From Marasmius tenuissimus (taxonomy: Eukaryota > Basidiomycota > Agaricomycetes > Agaricales > Marasmiaceae), in assembly GCA_029532415.1 (NCBI GenBank), contig JAQOTA010000064.1, positions 124,001 through 188,000 of the forward strand: a DNA stretch of 64,000 nt. Reading direction: 5' to 3'. The position numbers and the translations under genes were made by a program. Positions 35,573 to 47,270 of this stretch are shown here, in pieces. The stretch's first letter is position 1. Each line of letters begins with the position of its first letter. A model generated the notes under the pieces. The model searched no databases and had not been told where the DNA came from. It saw nothing but the letters and a program-made list of their open reading frames with translations.

Positions 35573-35635
35573 CATACTCCACCATCTCACCATTCCAGAT
35601 CGATGTATTGGGTACCTATGGCTGCTGTGTATCCG
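35573..35635 (+). promoter_or_regulatory. Conserved upstream block of peptide gene P3
   Basis: catactccaccatctcaccat followed by gatgta and gctgctgtgtatcc, 235 bp before the P3 ATG; the closest match is the P4 block. tgacaggtataag (TATA-like) at 35711-35723 is shared with P4. Confidence 0.65.
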
Positions 35636-35807
35636 TACGGCTCAACTCCCGTTGAGCGTCCTGCTTAAGGAAGCCTGGAATGACTCGCACACAGCTCTAC
35701 TTGGTGAGAGTGACAGGTATAAGAACTCGCTAAGTCCAAAGTTCTTGCAACTTCCTCACTCAAACCAGGCTTAACTACCCACCCCTGCAGCAGCCCGATC
35801 TATAACC

Positions 35808-36203
35808 ATGAAGAGTACCTCCAGCCTTTGCTTCGTTGTGATCTTGGTAATCCTCCGTCTCGCAGGGTAGGTGATTCTCTCTATTCTCTTGATCCTGGAG
35901 CCGCTATAGATAGTCTCTACTTTCCAGCGCGTCGCCCAGTGTATCTCGCTCTCGAGGTTGGTTTACGCTAGAAAAACCTGAAGATAGGCTCTAAGTCGCA
36001 ACATCATCCTTACGATAGTCACGCAAGCACCCCCAGTCGTTCATACCCTCAGCATCCTCACCCCTAGCACCACTCTCGGGGGTCGAGGCTGTCCGGATCC
36101 CTTGAATGTGAGTATATTGATGACATACTTCTCGAGTATTTTTCAGTTGACCTAACTTCACCTCCCTTGCTACAAGTGCACATGCCCGGTACCTCCTTGC
36201 TGA
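35808..36203 (+). CDS. Small secreted Cys-motif peptide P3 (67 aa)
   Basis: Four exons: 35808-35866 (59 nt), 35928-35956, 36019-36107, 36177-36203 (27 nt). The signal peptide is MKSTSSLCFVVILVILRLAG, the next residues ASPSVS, then a Thr/Pro/Val-rich middle. The end is RGCPDPLN joined to CTCPVPPC and stop: four cysteines, C-x-D-P-L-N-C-x-C-x4-C. The Arg two residues before the first Cys recurs in P4 and P7 and could be a processing site. It lies in tandem with P2 and P4, about 1.4 kb apart each. Confidence 0.8.
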
Positions 36204-36969
36204 ACGACATATAACGGACCTGGCCGGAGATACTCAGAGGATTGTACTCAAAGATTGCACCCATTTATAAGAATGCCCCCTCGGAATTTTGTATGATATC
36301 AGTACTGTAGCTCATAGTGTACGCCCCGACTCAATAATTGGATATTCTTTTCGTTCGCGACTAGGATTCTTTTTCTACATGTTGAACCCTGGTAACGACC
36401 TTTATTCAATGTTCACGTAAGGTTAGGTACTCAAAGTTTACCAGCCCCGACTACTGAAACAGAACCTTAACTTAATCAGAGCCGGTAGCCGGTGCAGGCA
36501 TTACCCACTAAACCTTCAAGGGACTCTGTGAATTGACATGTAGTGTTATTTACCGGTGGGAACAGGCTGGTGGTGGGCGGGAGCCTCCATAGAGCATCGA
36601 CTTTTGGACTTGAATCATTGATTAGTATCTATTTTTTCGTGCCATCGCACAGTACTGCACCCTGAGTCTAGTACACAACCGAATAGCTTTGGTTTGCTCA
36701 ACTGAGATATTGATGCTTGAAGGGAGGTTCTCAAAGTCAAACCTTGTCATTGTAATATCGCATATTTGCAAAGTGGCTACGGCTCACTGTTTTTCTTTGC
36801 CTGGCCCTTCTAGATAGCATTCATTCTCAGGTGGCAAGGCGAGCATGCGGTTGATCATAATTCTTGTGAGACATTTAGCACAGATGCAGTATAAACGAGT
36901 AGTCTTCGCTCCGTCACTCGTCAATAAATTCTGATCGGCAACCGCAGTGTTATTTTCCTTAGCGGCGAG

Positions 36970-37032
36970 CATACTAGCCTATCTCACCATCCCGGATTGA
37001 TGTAACGAATATGCACGGTTGCTGTGTGTCCT
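36970..37032 (+). promoter_or_regulatory. Conserved upstream block of peptide gene P4
   Basis: catactagcctatctcaccat followed by gatgta and gttgctgtgtgtcc, 247 bp before the P4 ATG; TATA-like tgac aggtataag at 37111-37123. Confidence 0.65.
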
Positions 37033-37216
37033 TGCATGAAGCAGGCTACCTTTGAGTCCTCAGCTCATGGAAGTGTTAGATGACTCGAGTACAGCTTAAC
37101 CCGTTGAGGCTGACAGGTATAAGAGCTCGCTCAAAGCGAGGTTACACATGTGTTCTTGACCTCGATATCCATCGATCCGCCTCTTCCAACAACTTGACTC
37201 ATACACGTACTGAACT

Positions 37217-37613
37217 ATGAAGAGGATCTCTAGCTTTTACCTCGTAGTATTAGCTATTCTCGGCATTGCTAGGTAGGTGCATTGTCTCAGGCCTCTCCCA
37301 AGCTTTGTGTCGTTGATCGTAGATCCCATTCTCCAGCACATCGCCTATCTTCGATGCAGGATCGGTTATTCCACAAGGTAAGTCCCACCCGTTCACTGTC
37401 AAACAAATTCTGAATTCGAACTCTCTGTCCTCTTGGTAGTCACCCGAGCAACCCTAGTGACCTATGCTACCCCTACGCAGACCCTCGAGGGTCGAGTGTG
37501 TTCGGATCCCTTAGATCTAGTAAGTGCTTTCATTAATAATTTTACAAGTGTCTACTTGACCTAACTTCATGTTTGCGCCTACCTAGGAGTGCTGCAAAGT
37601 ATCCGGCTGTTAA
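37217..37613 (+). CDS. Small secreted Cys-motif peptide P4 (67 aa)
   Basis: Four exons: 37217-37272, 37337-37377, 37440-37519, 37587-37613 (27 nt). The signal peptide is MKRISSFYLVVLAILGIAS; the mature part starts TSPIFDAG and is Thr-rich. The end is GRVCSDPLDL joined to ECCKVSGC and stop. Cysteine spacing is as in P3, except that C-x-C is C-C as in P2. The phases agree with P2 and P3 at every junction. Clear ancestry with P3 extends into the promoter. Confidence 0.8.
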
Positions 37614-38100
37614 ATCGCGATCCTCCAATATATCAGGGCCCAATTAAACAAGGTCCTCGTCGCTCCGATAACTTCATTATACCAACAATAGCTTGTGATG
37701 TACCTCCAACTTCGTAATCTTATGCTACATTTGCGTTATACCAATGAACCTTGTTTTCTACGTTGAATCTTGAATCTTAATATCGTACTCGTGCGAATCT
37801 CGATGTATAGGTATCAAGAATCCCATTTTGCCGACTTGTCAGCATCAAGCTTAAATTCAACCAGTGCAGCGTCGGAAGCTAGCGGTTCAAACACATATTC
37901 ACATAGCTTTAAAGAGCCCAGCCGTTTCCTCAGTTGATCCCGCGCGCCGTGATACCTGAATTTTGTTATGTCTATTCTGTGTAATCAACGACTTTCGCTG
38001 CTGGCCTTTCTTCAACCACGCCACCATTATCGCTTTTTCCTCGAAGAAGGTATCGCGGATGCTGTGTACCACGTCGCTTCCGAGACGGACCCTAATATAG

Positions 38101-38620
38101 GCTTTGGGGAGCAGCTTCAACCACCCGCACGCGCAGCCTGAGATATCCCCTCGGTTGATATCAATGGTGAAGAATACATTACCTCACAGTCATCGGCACC
38201 CAGCCAATGAAACGAACTCTTAGAAACAGACCTTCATATTCCGAGTATTGGAGCTTCGAACTTTACGGTGAGCTTTTGGACAAAAGGAGTGGTATGATGT
38301 ATCTGCACGATTTCGGGGAAAATCCCACGCCACCAATTACACAAGCCCTTCGAGTCGTTGTGTTCACTATACGGTCTCCAGTGTTACATTTTATGACTCC
38401 GGTATATATGCTCATTCCCTACCAGTGCCCGGGACTCAGCCTCCTTCTATGGTTTGATGTCTACTACCTTTTCTGCGAATAAGGCGAAGATTGACCATTT
38501 GTCTGCTTGACTCGTTCATAGGTCTTTGTATTATTAACGAAGTAGTAGAGGATACAGTACGTCAGTTTAGACTCTCGCATAGGTATAAGTAACTTGAAAT
38601 TTGTCTGCTAGAGACTCCAC
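38101..38620 (+). repeat. Upstream unit U1 (copy 1 of 3), before P5
   Basis: Shares with 40395-40900 the series cacccgcacgcgc, gagatatc, cacgccacca, tgtgttc, agtgctaca or agtgttaca, tatgactccg, catgctca, then agtagtagagga and aggtataagtaa just before the gene. This is an old segmental duplication covering the promoter of P5. Confidence 0.6.
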
Positions 38621-38643
38621 CAACCGCCAACTACCCGTCACTG

Positions 38644-39037
38644 ATGATGAAGTGTCAAGTCGTCTCTCTCTTGGCTGTTCTCTCTGCTATAGCATTGACG
38701 GGGTGCGTGTGTATGCTCATGTTCCCTCCATCCTTTAGCTGATAGTCACACTCTTCGTTCTCAAACTTAGCGCATCTCCCGTGTCCGTGTCCGTTTCTGT
38801 CTCAGGATCACCACCTTCAGCTCTAGCGACGGCGACGGCGACCCAAACTACCGCAACCACAATAGTAACTGCTACCTCCACTAATGTCGACGGAATCAAT
38901 ATGCAAATCAACGTCAATGTCTTCATCTGTGTGAATCCTCTCGAGGTAAGTTCCGTATCTTTTTATGTGTCCAAGCCGGGTCACGCTGAACCTTCTCTCT
39001 ATGATAGCCATGTCAATGTTCTGGCCCCGGTTGCTGA
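38644..39037 (+). CDS. Small secreted Cys-motif peptide P5 (87 aa)
   Basis: Three exons: 38644-38702 (59 nt), 38771-38945, 39008-39037 (30 nt). The signal peptide is MMKCQVVSLLAVLSAIALTG; mature start ASPVSVSVSVSG. The middle is Ala/Thr-rich (ATATATQTTATTIVTATST), a likely O-glycosylated stretch, then a short strand-like part (MQINVNVFI). The end is CVNPLE joined to PCQCSGPGC and stop. Exon 2 here corresponds to exons 2 and 3 of P1-P4, so an intron was gained or lost. It is closest to P6; the upstream unit is also shared. Confidence 0.82.
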
Positions 39038-39239
39038 TTGTTTTATTCTCCGGTTGCAGACTACCTCACAACCACCGCATAAAGGGTTCGACATGAACGT
39101 GTTGCCTGTGTACTATCATATATCAATATTTACCGTGCCCCATACTTATCAAGTTGTATTCTGAAACCTGTAATCGTGATGACTTTACATATATTCCGAT
39201 ATATAAATTATATCATGTATCATGCCACAAAATTTCCAT

Positions 39240-39760
39240 TTTACCAGCTTGGAACACGGTAACAGCGAAGGCTTGTGAGATTGAGGGGTCGGAGAAAACG
39301 CAGTCTTAGGATACACTCTTCAACCGATCATCAAAAAACCTGTTGGACGTACGGTAGAGAAATTTAGCGGGGGTTTTGGCTCTTTGGGGGAATCAGTGCT
39401 AGTGTCTCAACGACCGCGAGTAGGTCCGAAAGGCGATAGTCTCGCCTCGTCAATATCAAAACAGTGCAGAGCGGAACTATACCGAGTGGGAAGGTCTAAG
39501 AATGCGGGTGAGTACTCACTTGGCTCGTGACACCTGGGTGACTTAGGGGGGAAACAGCTTCAGGCTTCAGCCACACCCACACCCATACGCGGCCCGAGAA
39601 ATTAACTAGAACTATTACACCGCAAAAAGAATCCAATACTTTACAGCACCAAACACTTACCCAATAGGACCAATATACAACACAGACTTTTGATTTCCGA
39701 ATGCTTGAACTTTGATGGTTTGCTGAAGAGGAGTTGTACTTCAATATCTACGTTCTGGCT
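39240..39760 (+). repeat. Upstream unit U2 (copy 2 of 3), without a gene
   Basis: Matches the P6 upstream region (40170-40560): cgatca/gtcaa.aa.cc.gtt, acggtaga, cgaccgcg, ggcccgaga, aggaccaat, cttttgatttccgaatgctt, gctgaagaggagttgtact. It stops before the part that carries the TATA box, and no peptide gene follows. An orphan promoter-side copy. Confidence 0.5.
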
Positions 39761-40394
39761 TGGGATATAAACCCGTCAACCCCCCACATGGAAGATTCGA
39801 AGTAAGCGTGTCACCTGTGTATTCTATTCTTATTTAACGAATTGTGTCTTGTGACCTGTATATGTAATTACATTCATGTTGCAGGTAAAGGATCCGTACC
39901 GTGATTTCCAAATTTTGACGTGGTTCGTTTGTTCAACAGAAGGAACGAGCGAGGGATTCCGATTCATGTTGGATCCCAAAGTGAAAGCGACGATCCACCT
40001 ATACCCTTAGCACCAAATACGACAGCTCCACTGCCAATTTGAAAGGTGACTCTCCCTAAAAGATATTCCGGGGTCGGGCCTACTCGTTGGAACTCAACAA
40101 CTCAGTTACGAGGAAGTCCCGTGAGACTTATGAGGGGGACGGATGAACCACCCCACGTCGGAGAAAAAGAAAGAAATGTTTAGCCGATCGTCAAGAAGCC
40201 CGTTAATTATACGGTAGAAAGATTTAACCCCAAGTTCTTAGCTCTTCGATACAACGTGGCGCTTCGACAACCGCGGGGAAGTCTGAAGGCGACAGAATCA
40301 TTTCATAAGCTAGGGGCAGCGAGGGGAAAACATGCAGAGAGCAAATTGGGCGACCAATAATAAGAGTAAGTACTCAGTTGATTCGTCATCTATT

Positions 40395-40900
40395 GGTGAC
40401 ACCCGCACGCGCGGCCCGAGATATCAACTCGATTCACTCCACTGCGCAGTGCAAAGAGATTCCACTGCTTCACAGCATCAGCACACAGCGAATGGGACCA
40501 ACAATCTAGCACAGGCTTTTTAATCTTCGAGTGCTAGAACGTCGAAGGTTCACTGAAGAGGAGGGGTTGTACCTGAAGGTCTTTCGGGCGAAATTCTCAC
40601 GCCACCAAATTCCACGATACCTCTGACTGTTTTGCTGTGTTCCGCTATTCGGTGTCCACAGTGCTACATTCATTAGTATGACTCCGTTCATGTACATGCT
40701 CACCCTCGGGGAAGCGCTCGGAGCTCAGTCGCCTTGCATGGTCTAATTCAGTCTTGCTTCCTTGCAAATATGGTAAACTTCTTGTCTGCTTGACTGGGCT
40801 CGTGAGAAGCGTGGTGGTTATATTTGGCGAAGTAGTAGAGGACATTATACAGCAGTTCATATTCTCAGAGGTATAAGTAATCAGCGCGACATTCAACATT
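40395..40900 (+). repeat. Upstream unit U3 (copy 3 of 3), before P6
   Basis: Counterpart of U1 and U2, with the complete order through agtagtagagga and gaggtataagtaa, ending about 40 bp before the P6 ATG. Confidence 0.6.
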
Positions 40901-40936
40901 CATTCACCAGAAATCTTCACCCTCTTCACCACCACA

Positions 40937-41351
40937 ATGATGAAGTCTCAACTCGTTGCTTTCTCCGCTACGATCCTCTTCGCTATAATATCTACGAGGT
41001 ACGCTCGCATCCTGGACTTTCGTTTCAGCTGTGAGCTGACGAGTCCTTTCTTACAAAAAAAAAACAGTGCATCTCCCGTGTCCGTATCCGGATCCGTCTC
41101 AGAATTCCAAATCTCCACCCCTGCGACAGCGACGAGGACGCAACTTACCGCAACCACAATAGTGACTTCTACATCCACTAGCGTTGGCGGGGGCCGCATG
41201 CAAGTTGACGTTCATATTTTTGCCTGTATAGATCCTCTGGGCCAGGTGAGTCCCGACGCCCGTGCTTATCTCGATCCTACATACCGAACCCGAGCACTAA
41301 CCCTGCTACTTTCTGTCATAGACATGCGAGTGTACTGGCCCCGGTTGTTGA
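40937..41351 (+). CDS. Small secreted Cys-motif peptide P6 (89 aa)
   Basis: Three exons: 40937-40998, 41068-41245, 41322-41351 (30 nt). The signal peptide is MMKSQLVAFSATILFAIIS; mature start SASPVSVSGSVS. The middle is Thr-rich and parallels P5 closely (TATTIVTSTST, MQVDVHIFA). The end is CIDPLGQ joined to TCECTGPGC and stop. P5 and P6 are the closest pair, and both lie behind a copy of the U unit. The nine-A run before the exon 2 acceptor is an error-prone spot but lies in the intron. Confidence 0.82.
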
Positions 41352-41615
41352 ATGAAAAAGAGATCAATTGTTATATGGGCCCGCTAATACTCACGACGAC
41401 ACCTCATGACTACGCTTGGATGTTTTTAGAGTAGTTGTTTTTTCTTTCTGTGTATCATCTGTAATTCTTACCGTTTTTCGTACAGTAGTCACTTAGTTGT
41501 ATCCTTTACCATGTATACCGAATCCTACTGACATTCCACTGAAGCCTAGTTGTATTCAAATTCTACGTACGCTACATCTAGCCAGCAGAAGAAACTGACC
41601 GACTGAACAAGACCA

Positions 41616-43158
41616 TTACTGTAATGTTGAATCCCTTCGCACAATCACCCACCCACCATCATTCCGGTTCATAAAACACGACTTGATAGGTCCACTCTGG
41701 AACCTTACGCTAGCCTCTTCCAAAGATCTTCTTCCATGGTTGAACCTACTCTGCAAAAGCCCGACCACACTACCCCACACCAAGTTGTCTCCAAACTCGA
41801 GCACCAAGCGAAGGTTTGTCAGATTGGGGAGGAGGACGGATGCGGCCGAGGGGAGATCTAGTCGCTCAATAACTCTCGATTGCGAGGTGAAGAGGCTCAG
41901 TCTAAGCTGTCCAAGAGAATCAGGCAATGCTTCGAGGATCACCATTAGATCTGAAGCCGCCAACCTCTCGTCTCTGAATTCGAATTCCCGTAGCGAGCGA
42001 CCTGAACGCGTAAGCAAGTCTATGAGGGAGGGCAGATAATCGGTGGGATCTCCACTCGCAGGAACGAAATTGATCAGTATATCACTGAATATGGTGAGAA
42101 CCTCTAGTGATGGGGTGTGAAAGTAACGAACGACCTCTCCGAATTGGGAGTATTTGTCTGTGCGTCGAAGAGTTAGGTGGGTGAGGTGTGAGAGGGTGAA
42201 TGCGGGTGCGGAGGTATTGTCACGAGGTGCTCCACCGAGAGTGATATCTAGTGAGACGAGGTTGAGGAACCCTCTGAGCACATCGCGAACGTCCAGAAGA
42301 AAGGCGCAGCGATAGTGAGGGAAGTGATTGAGGATCGGGGGGAATACTCTAGAACGGTGATGCGTAAGGATGGGGAGTGAGGACAAAAGTGCAGCGACTT
42401 GAGTCGAATGGAGTTTTGGGGCGGGTTGAGAGGGAAATATTTCAACATCTTGTGGACCAAGGACCACGAATTGAAATGGGGAGATGTTACTTCAATATAG
42501 CCAACCCGATGATAATACTGTTCGAAAAGCAGTCTGAAGAGACGGGTGGATGCCCATATGTTCCCGGAGTATCCGTGGACTCTTACATCCGGATTCGGGA
42601 GATATACACTGAAGTTGTAATGAAGTGTCGCGTCGCCCGAACGACGTAGACAGGTCTGTATAGCGGGCGTGACACGTTCAAAATCGACAGATGCGATTTT
42701 GATATCGCAAGATATGAATGACCACATTGAGGGTGTCGATAGAGCTACCATTCGCCAGTGGGTGCAAACGGAGGAGAGAAGGGATGAATCATATCTGGAG
42801 TCTCGGCGTGAAGCGAACGCATTCTCTTCAAAGGCCAGAAAGAGTATAATCGAGACGACTTCATAGGGTAGTCGACGGATGGGTGAGAGAAGGTTCCTGT
42901 ATTCGTTGAGCTCGTTCTGGATTTCGGTAAATTGGTTACGCTGATATCATGGGATCTCGGTTAAGGCTCGACCACTCGATGAGGTTCACAACACACCTCG
43001 AGACCGAGCTGCTTCCCCTCAAGATCCCGTATCTTCTGGTGGATAGCGTAAAGTTCCTCTCTCGACATCCTTTGCCATCTACAAAGAGGAATACTTGCCT
43101 CTTCATCATCATGAATGGCCAACTGGTATCCTCCAATTCGCAGGCGCAGCTTATCCAT
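41616..43158 (-). pseudogene. F-box protein with LRR-like region, frameshifted
   Basis: Exon 1 is 43158-42997, exon 2 from 42940 to 41616. The N-terminus is helical (REELYAIHQKIRDLEGKQLG...NQFTEIQNELNEYRNLL), as in many Agaricomycete F-box proteins, then the F-box core SPIRRLPYEVVSIILFLAF and LSSVCTHWRMVALSTPSMW. The rest carries LRR-like strands (LTHLTLRR, LEVLTIFS, LTNLRLVL). Around 42291-42305 the frame changes by one base: SLTIAAPF continues as LLDVRDVLRGFLNLVSLDI in the next frame. Intact F-box proteins recruit substrates to SCF ubiquitin ligases; this copy is broken unless the base is a sequence error. Confidence 0.7.
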
Positions 43159-44760
43159 GGCCTCACTGCATCAATTTCACTCCGTAGCTGGGGAAGAAAA
43201 ATGCGTCGGAGGGCAAAGGAATGAGTGCTTAGATAATTGCCCTTAGCGAAGCGAACAAGAGCCGTTTCACACGACCCTGCCCAATCCAGCTTTGTATCGG
43301 TACTAGCAAGGTCAACTAAGTATGAAATGTAGCCCTCTCTCACCTCCTGCGGTACACACGGCCTAGTCATCAGCGCGCTACTTTAGACACGCGCCAAATT
43401 GATCCAGCGATGATGGTCTTGGGCGCTTGCTTGCAGGGGTATAGAATCCACCGGAACCGGCCCCACTCATGGCCACCACCATAATTCACCACGCCAGGCT
43501 TTTCTGATGCTGCAAACCGTGTCTATGAGCAATCTCGGAGCCTCGAGACAAAGAACAAATTCAGATTTGATGCTGAGCCAGCGTCAACCAGGGCCGAACG
43601 GGCATTTGACGGGCCGCGCCAAATTTGGCCGGACATTGAAAGAAGAACTCCAAGGGACTATCCCTCTAAGGGGTTTTAATCTTCATATATGTATGTGATT
43701 TTTTGCTAGACAGTTAGTCAATATAACTGAAATTGCATGTGCTTGAATTTCTGTACACAAGTACTAGTGGCGACAGGCCGTGTTCACCCTAAGTAAAATT
43801 ACGACCTCGGGGATCGTTTCACCCTGGGGCCTGCTTCACAGCCTCGCCAAGTCTTAATAGCGGCCCGTCCGGTGCGCACTCCTGGAGTCTTGGCCAAGAT
43901 TAAATACAACACTTCGGCTCTCGTTTTGAGTTTTGTAGCTCGATGAAGAGACACGATTCGATACCCCCATCAAGAACGCAAAGTTGAACCATCATCTCCG
44001 CTGCCCGGACCGACTTTGGGCTTGTGTTCTCCCCGCGGAGCGTGATTAGGTTTTGAGCTAGAACCGTAACGACATTTTCGGTATGAGATTCACTTGCACA
44101 TTCGATCAACCCTCTCGAGCATTGGATACACCGGGTGTAAGAGTCCACTCACTGTCCCACAAACTGATGCCTACTCATTTTCTTTCACTTTCCTTGCATC
44201 CTTTGTTTTGGGTACTAATCATTTTTTAGGGGAGTAAATTGCTGTATATGAATGGCCCAAAGTCCTTTGTCAAATTCAAGGGAAAGTGAGTAGGCTCTTG
44301 CATCCGGTGATACTGTATACAGTACCAACCGCATGCATAAGTGAAAAGACCAAGCAAGGCATGTTCCGTAATACATAACCAACGGATCTAACAGCTAACT
44401 CTTTTGAACGTATATAAATACAAATGAATGTACGACGGAAATAGAGAGACAGGGGGAAGAGAGAGGTACAGACACCATGTGCGACTGAGTGCGACCACGA
44501 ATGCCGAGGAACAAAGCGAGAGTTTGGACATGAACAAAATGGAGGAGCTGGTAATATATATGTAGCAATATGATATCGTTATGAATGTGATGCCGATAAA
44601 TGGTGAGACAAGAGATGTCATACAGATATGAGATGGTAGATGTCAGAACGTAGCGTGACGAGAACAAGCAGGACAAGTGAGTGGAGATTCCGGGAATTTT
44701 GGGGAGAGACGAGTTGGACGCGATGTGGAGCAAGGGTGAAGCTTGGAGACCGGCAACAGG
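43159..44760. other. Intergenic stretch
   Basis: No supported gene. A coding-like minus-strand piece at 43900-44148 (AAEMMVQLCVLDGGIESCLF) has no joinable partner. The right part is the 3' flank of the next gene. Confidence 0.35.
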
Positions 44761-45660
44761 CTAATCTTCGTCCATTCTTCCATAGCCGTGCTGAATTGCG
44801 CCTAATGGAGTTCTTGGCGACGGTGGCACGAAGAACTCGACGGGTGTAACGTCCATCTTGGAATGTGACGGCGGTGTCCCGGGGACTGTCGGTAATCTCT
44901 GCAAATGAACAGCACCTGTATTCACTCCTCGTGGTTGGAAAGAAAACGAACGACCATGAATTTTCTGCGGCGTGCTTGGGTTCGTAAAGGTCTTCGGTAA
45001 TGGTGGAAGCGGCGGCAATGGTAGCGAAGGCGGTGGCAGCGGGTTGGTCGGGATATGTCGGATTGAACGTTGACGAGACCTGGGTCGTAGAATACTGGTC
45101 AGCCAGAGAATAGACGCAAGCAAATGGAAGACATCGGGAGATCACCTTAGAGCCGTGCCAACACTACCACTTCTCATTCTGCCTGTAATCCCGACAGGAT
45201 TCTCTGCAACATTCGCGAGCCTCCCCAACATACTCGTGGCCTCAGTAGCAGCCGAATTGACACTGCCGCTCCTCGGTCGCGAGGGAGTACCGTGTAAATG
45301 TCTTTGAAAGGCCAGTGCGCTTTCAGCCGCCCTATTAGGCGATCGTAGACTCTGTAATGGCGACGTCTGAACGGATAAACTGGACTTGCGCTTCCTCAAT
45401 GTCCGTTTGGGTGACTTGGGAGGTTGAGGTGTAGGTGTTATTTCTCTACCTCGAGCATGGTTGGAACTGAACGGGTCTTCGATATCGCTAGCGTCATCGA
45501 GAGCGTCCGATATAGTGGTCGTTACTGTAGAGTTGGATGCGCTAGACAGCGTCGATACACTAGACATTGTAGACGACGTTGAATCGTATCGAGGACGAGT
45601 GTACGGCACTGGAGGAGCCAACAGGCCAGAGGAGAAAAAATCAGAGTACCCAGTCGTCAT
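44761..45660 (-). CDS. Ser/Pro-rich protein, uncharacterised (277 aa)
   Basis: Exons 45660-45146 and 45079-44761, joined through GT-AG with a 66-nt intron. The start MTTGYSDFFSSGLLAPP follows an ordinary context; a longer start upstream would need a GTG that looks like a splice donor. The protein is low-complexity: Ser-rich (SSVSTLSSASNST), a basic Pro segment (PKSPKRTLRKRKSSLS), RPRSGSV and RMRSGSV repeats that look like kinase sites, a Pro/Leu tract, then a more ordered C-terminus (MDVTPVEFFVPPSPRTPLGA) that is probably the conserved part. It is intrinsically disordered and perhaps nuclear. The even codon structure and two clean exons suggest a real conserved gene. Confidence 0.7.
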
Positions 45661-46485
45661 TGTGGTCGATTGTCGATTGTAGAGCGTATGTTGGGGGGAA
45701 AGGGAAGGGACTGGAACAATGGTGGTCGAAAACCAACCAGGATCTACCGCACTCACGTGCAGCCGAGAGATTAATTAGTTTGTCCAACACGTGTTTGATT
45801 GACGAACGCGTCCACATGCCACAACAGCGGCACGCGGGAGAACTTCAACTTGGGTTCGAACCACCAGTCACCTTCAGCTATCTCCTTTTTTTTCTTTTAC
45901 TATGCCAGTTTGGTTTGGTTTCTCACTTCGGAAGCTGAGATTTCCGTAAAGTCGGCCTACATGCATTCAACAACAATACTCTGGGTAGTCATCGAATTAG
46001 ACTGGAGTTTTACAGCGAGGCAATGTTTGAACCTCGTGCTGATAGTCGGGGCGTTCTATGGAATGCTCAATAGCATTACTACGCTCCACATTCATTCTCT
46101 GCCGTTGTAACTTGTCCTCAAGGCTCAAAGTTGGATCCGGTGTGATTGGTCTTCCGAGTCCAACAAAGCTTCCAATCGTCCAACAACATATTTTTCATTC
46201 CGGTCCATTGTGGCAACTTCACCAAACCAATTGTACAGTACCAGTGACCCCTGAACGCTTGGTCTCTTCTGAAGCAGCGACTTTCTCGGTACGTCCTTTT
46301 TACAACTCGCTCTCGGTTCACTGGCTTCTAGAAAAATGTTTCAACACGTCTTTGACATCGGCTCTTTTCACATACGGCTGTAACCTGGTTACTCGAGCTC
46401 AATCCCGCTGAAGAAGCCGCCTGTCCTTCCGTCTCCGAACTCCTCGAATTCATATTTGGTTAATAATCCTCTCGATTATTGAACC
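45661..46485. other. 5' flank, no gene
   Basis: Upstream of the Ser/Pro-rich gene; no supported feature. Confidence 0.35.
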
Positions 46486-46726
46486 TCACCGACTTTATCC
46501 ACGAGGCCAGTCGGCAGTACAATATGGCAAAGCTTACGCCGTCTCAATGCCCCTAATGATCACGGCCACAGTTGATCCTGATTATTTTATCCTCGCAGCT
46601 GAAAGACCGCTTTCAAACAGCTGAACCGTTCTCCATATTCTTTGGAGTCCTGTACTGTGATCTAGATCACCCTCATCGTCATAGACAGCCTTTGATCCCA
46701 CGGCAAATCAAGCGACATCGTACTTA
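46486..46726 (+). pseudogene. Fragment of a MYND-gene paralogue
   Basis: Read with shifting frames, it matches the N-terminal part of the MYND gene at 29.5 kb: TDFIHEASR against TDLNDFLRES, TVDPDYFILAAERPLSN against PVDPSAFLLNAESPSSN, and VLYCDLDHPHRHRQPLIPRQ against LLYDLDHSLHRSQSLILRQ, then IKRH. Stops and frame changes mark it as dead. The zinc finger is not present. Confidence 0.65.
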
Positions 46727-46859
46727 GCACTTCGTGGATTCCCTGAGGCTGTCTCGTCAAAGTCCACTCTCAGCGGAGCACTATTCGGTGATCCACAACA
46801 CCAGCATACACCCTTGTGAACCCTGCCCGCCTGGCCCTTCGATGTATGTACAAAACCTT

Positions 46860-47270
46860 TAAACTAAAAGCGCAAGTTCTCGGCTCTCTCGATGTTTCAT
46901 TGCTGGAGGTTCTCTCGATATCCAGTGGGACACTCATACACAAGTCTCCCCAGGCTCACTGAAGATCCTGCCGAGTCTTCAGTCGCCCTGATAAACTTCC
47001 TCGCTTGTTCACGTCGCTTCTTGTGCAGTTCCTTCCTCGTGGACACGGGTAAGGCGCCTTCAGACTTGACTGTGGTCCTTGAAGCGTTGCCTCAGTCTCT
47101 CGAACAGCTCGAGCTAGACATTGTCACTTGACGACCAACCGGATCGTCGAGCGACTCAATCGACCACCGTCGACACTGCGTCTGTTCTCACGCTTTCTAA
47201 ACTCACGAGCGTCCGCTTAGGCTTTTGCGTATGGAGACGACTTATTGTGGTGATGTTGTATCGGGATCTT
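46860..47270 (+). pseudogene. Fragment of an F-box/LRR-like gene
   Basis: Matches the C-terminal half of the F-box gene at 41.6 kb in broken frames: SLEVLSISSGTLI against SLEVLTIFSDILI, ALINFLACSRRFL against SLIDLLTRSGRSL, SDLTVVLEALPQSLEQLEL against SDLMVILEALPDSLGQLRL, and RIVERLNRP against RVIERLDLP. It lies on the opposite strand from the longer copy. Confidence 0.65.

Noticed and set aside
43900..44148. Minus-strand piece AAEMMVQLCVLDGG
   Set aside because: Isolated, no start or splice partners.
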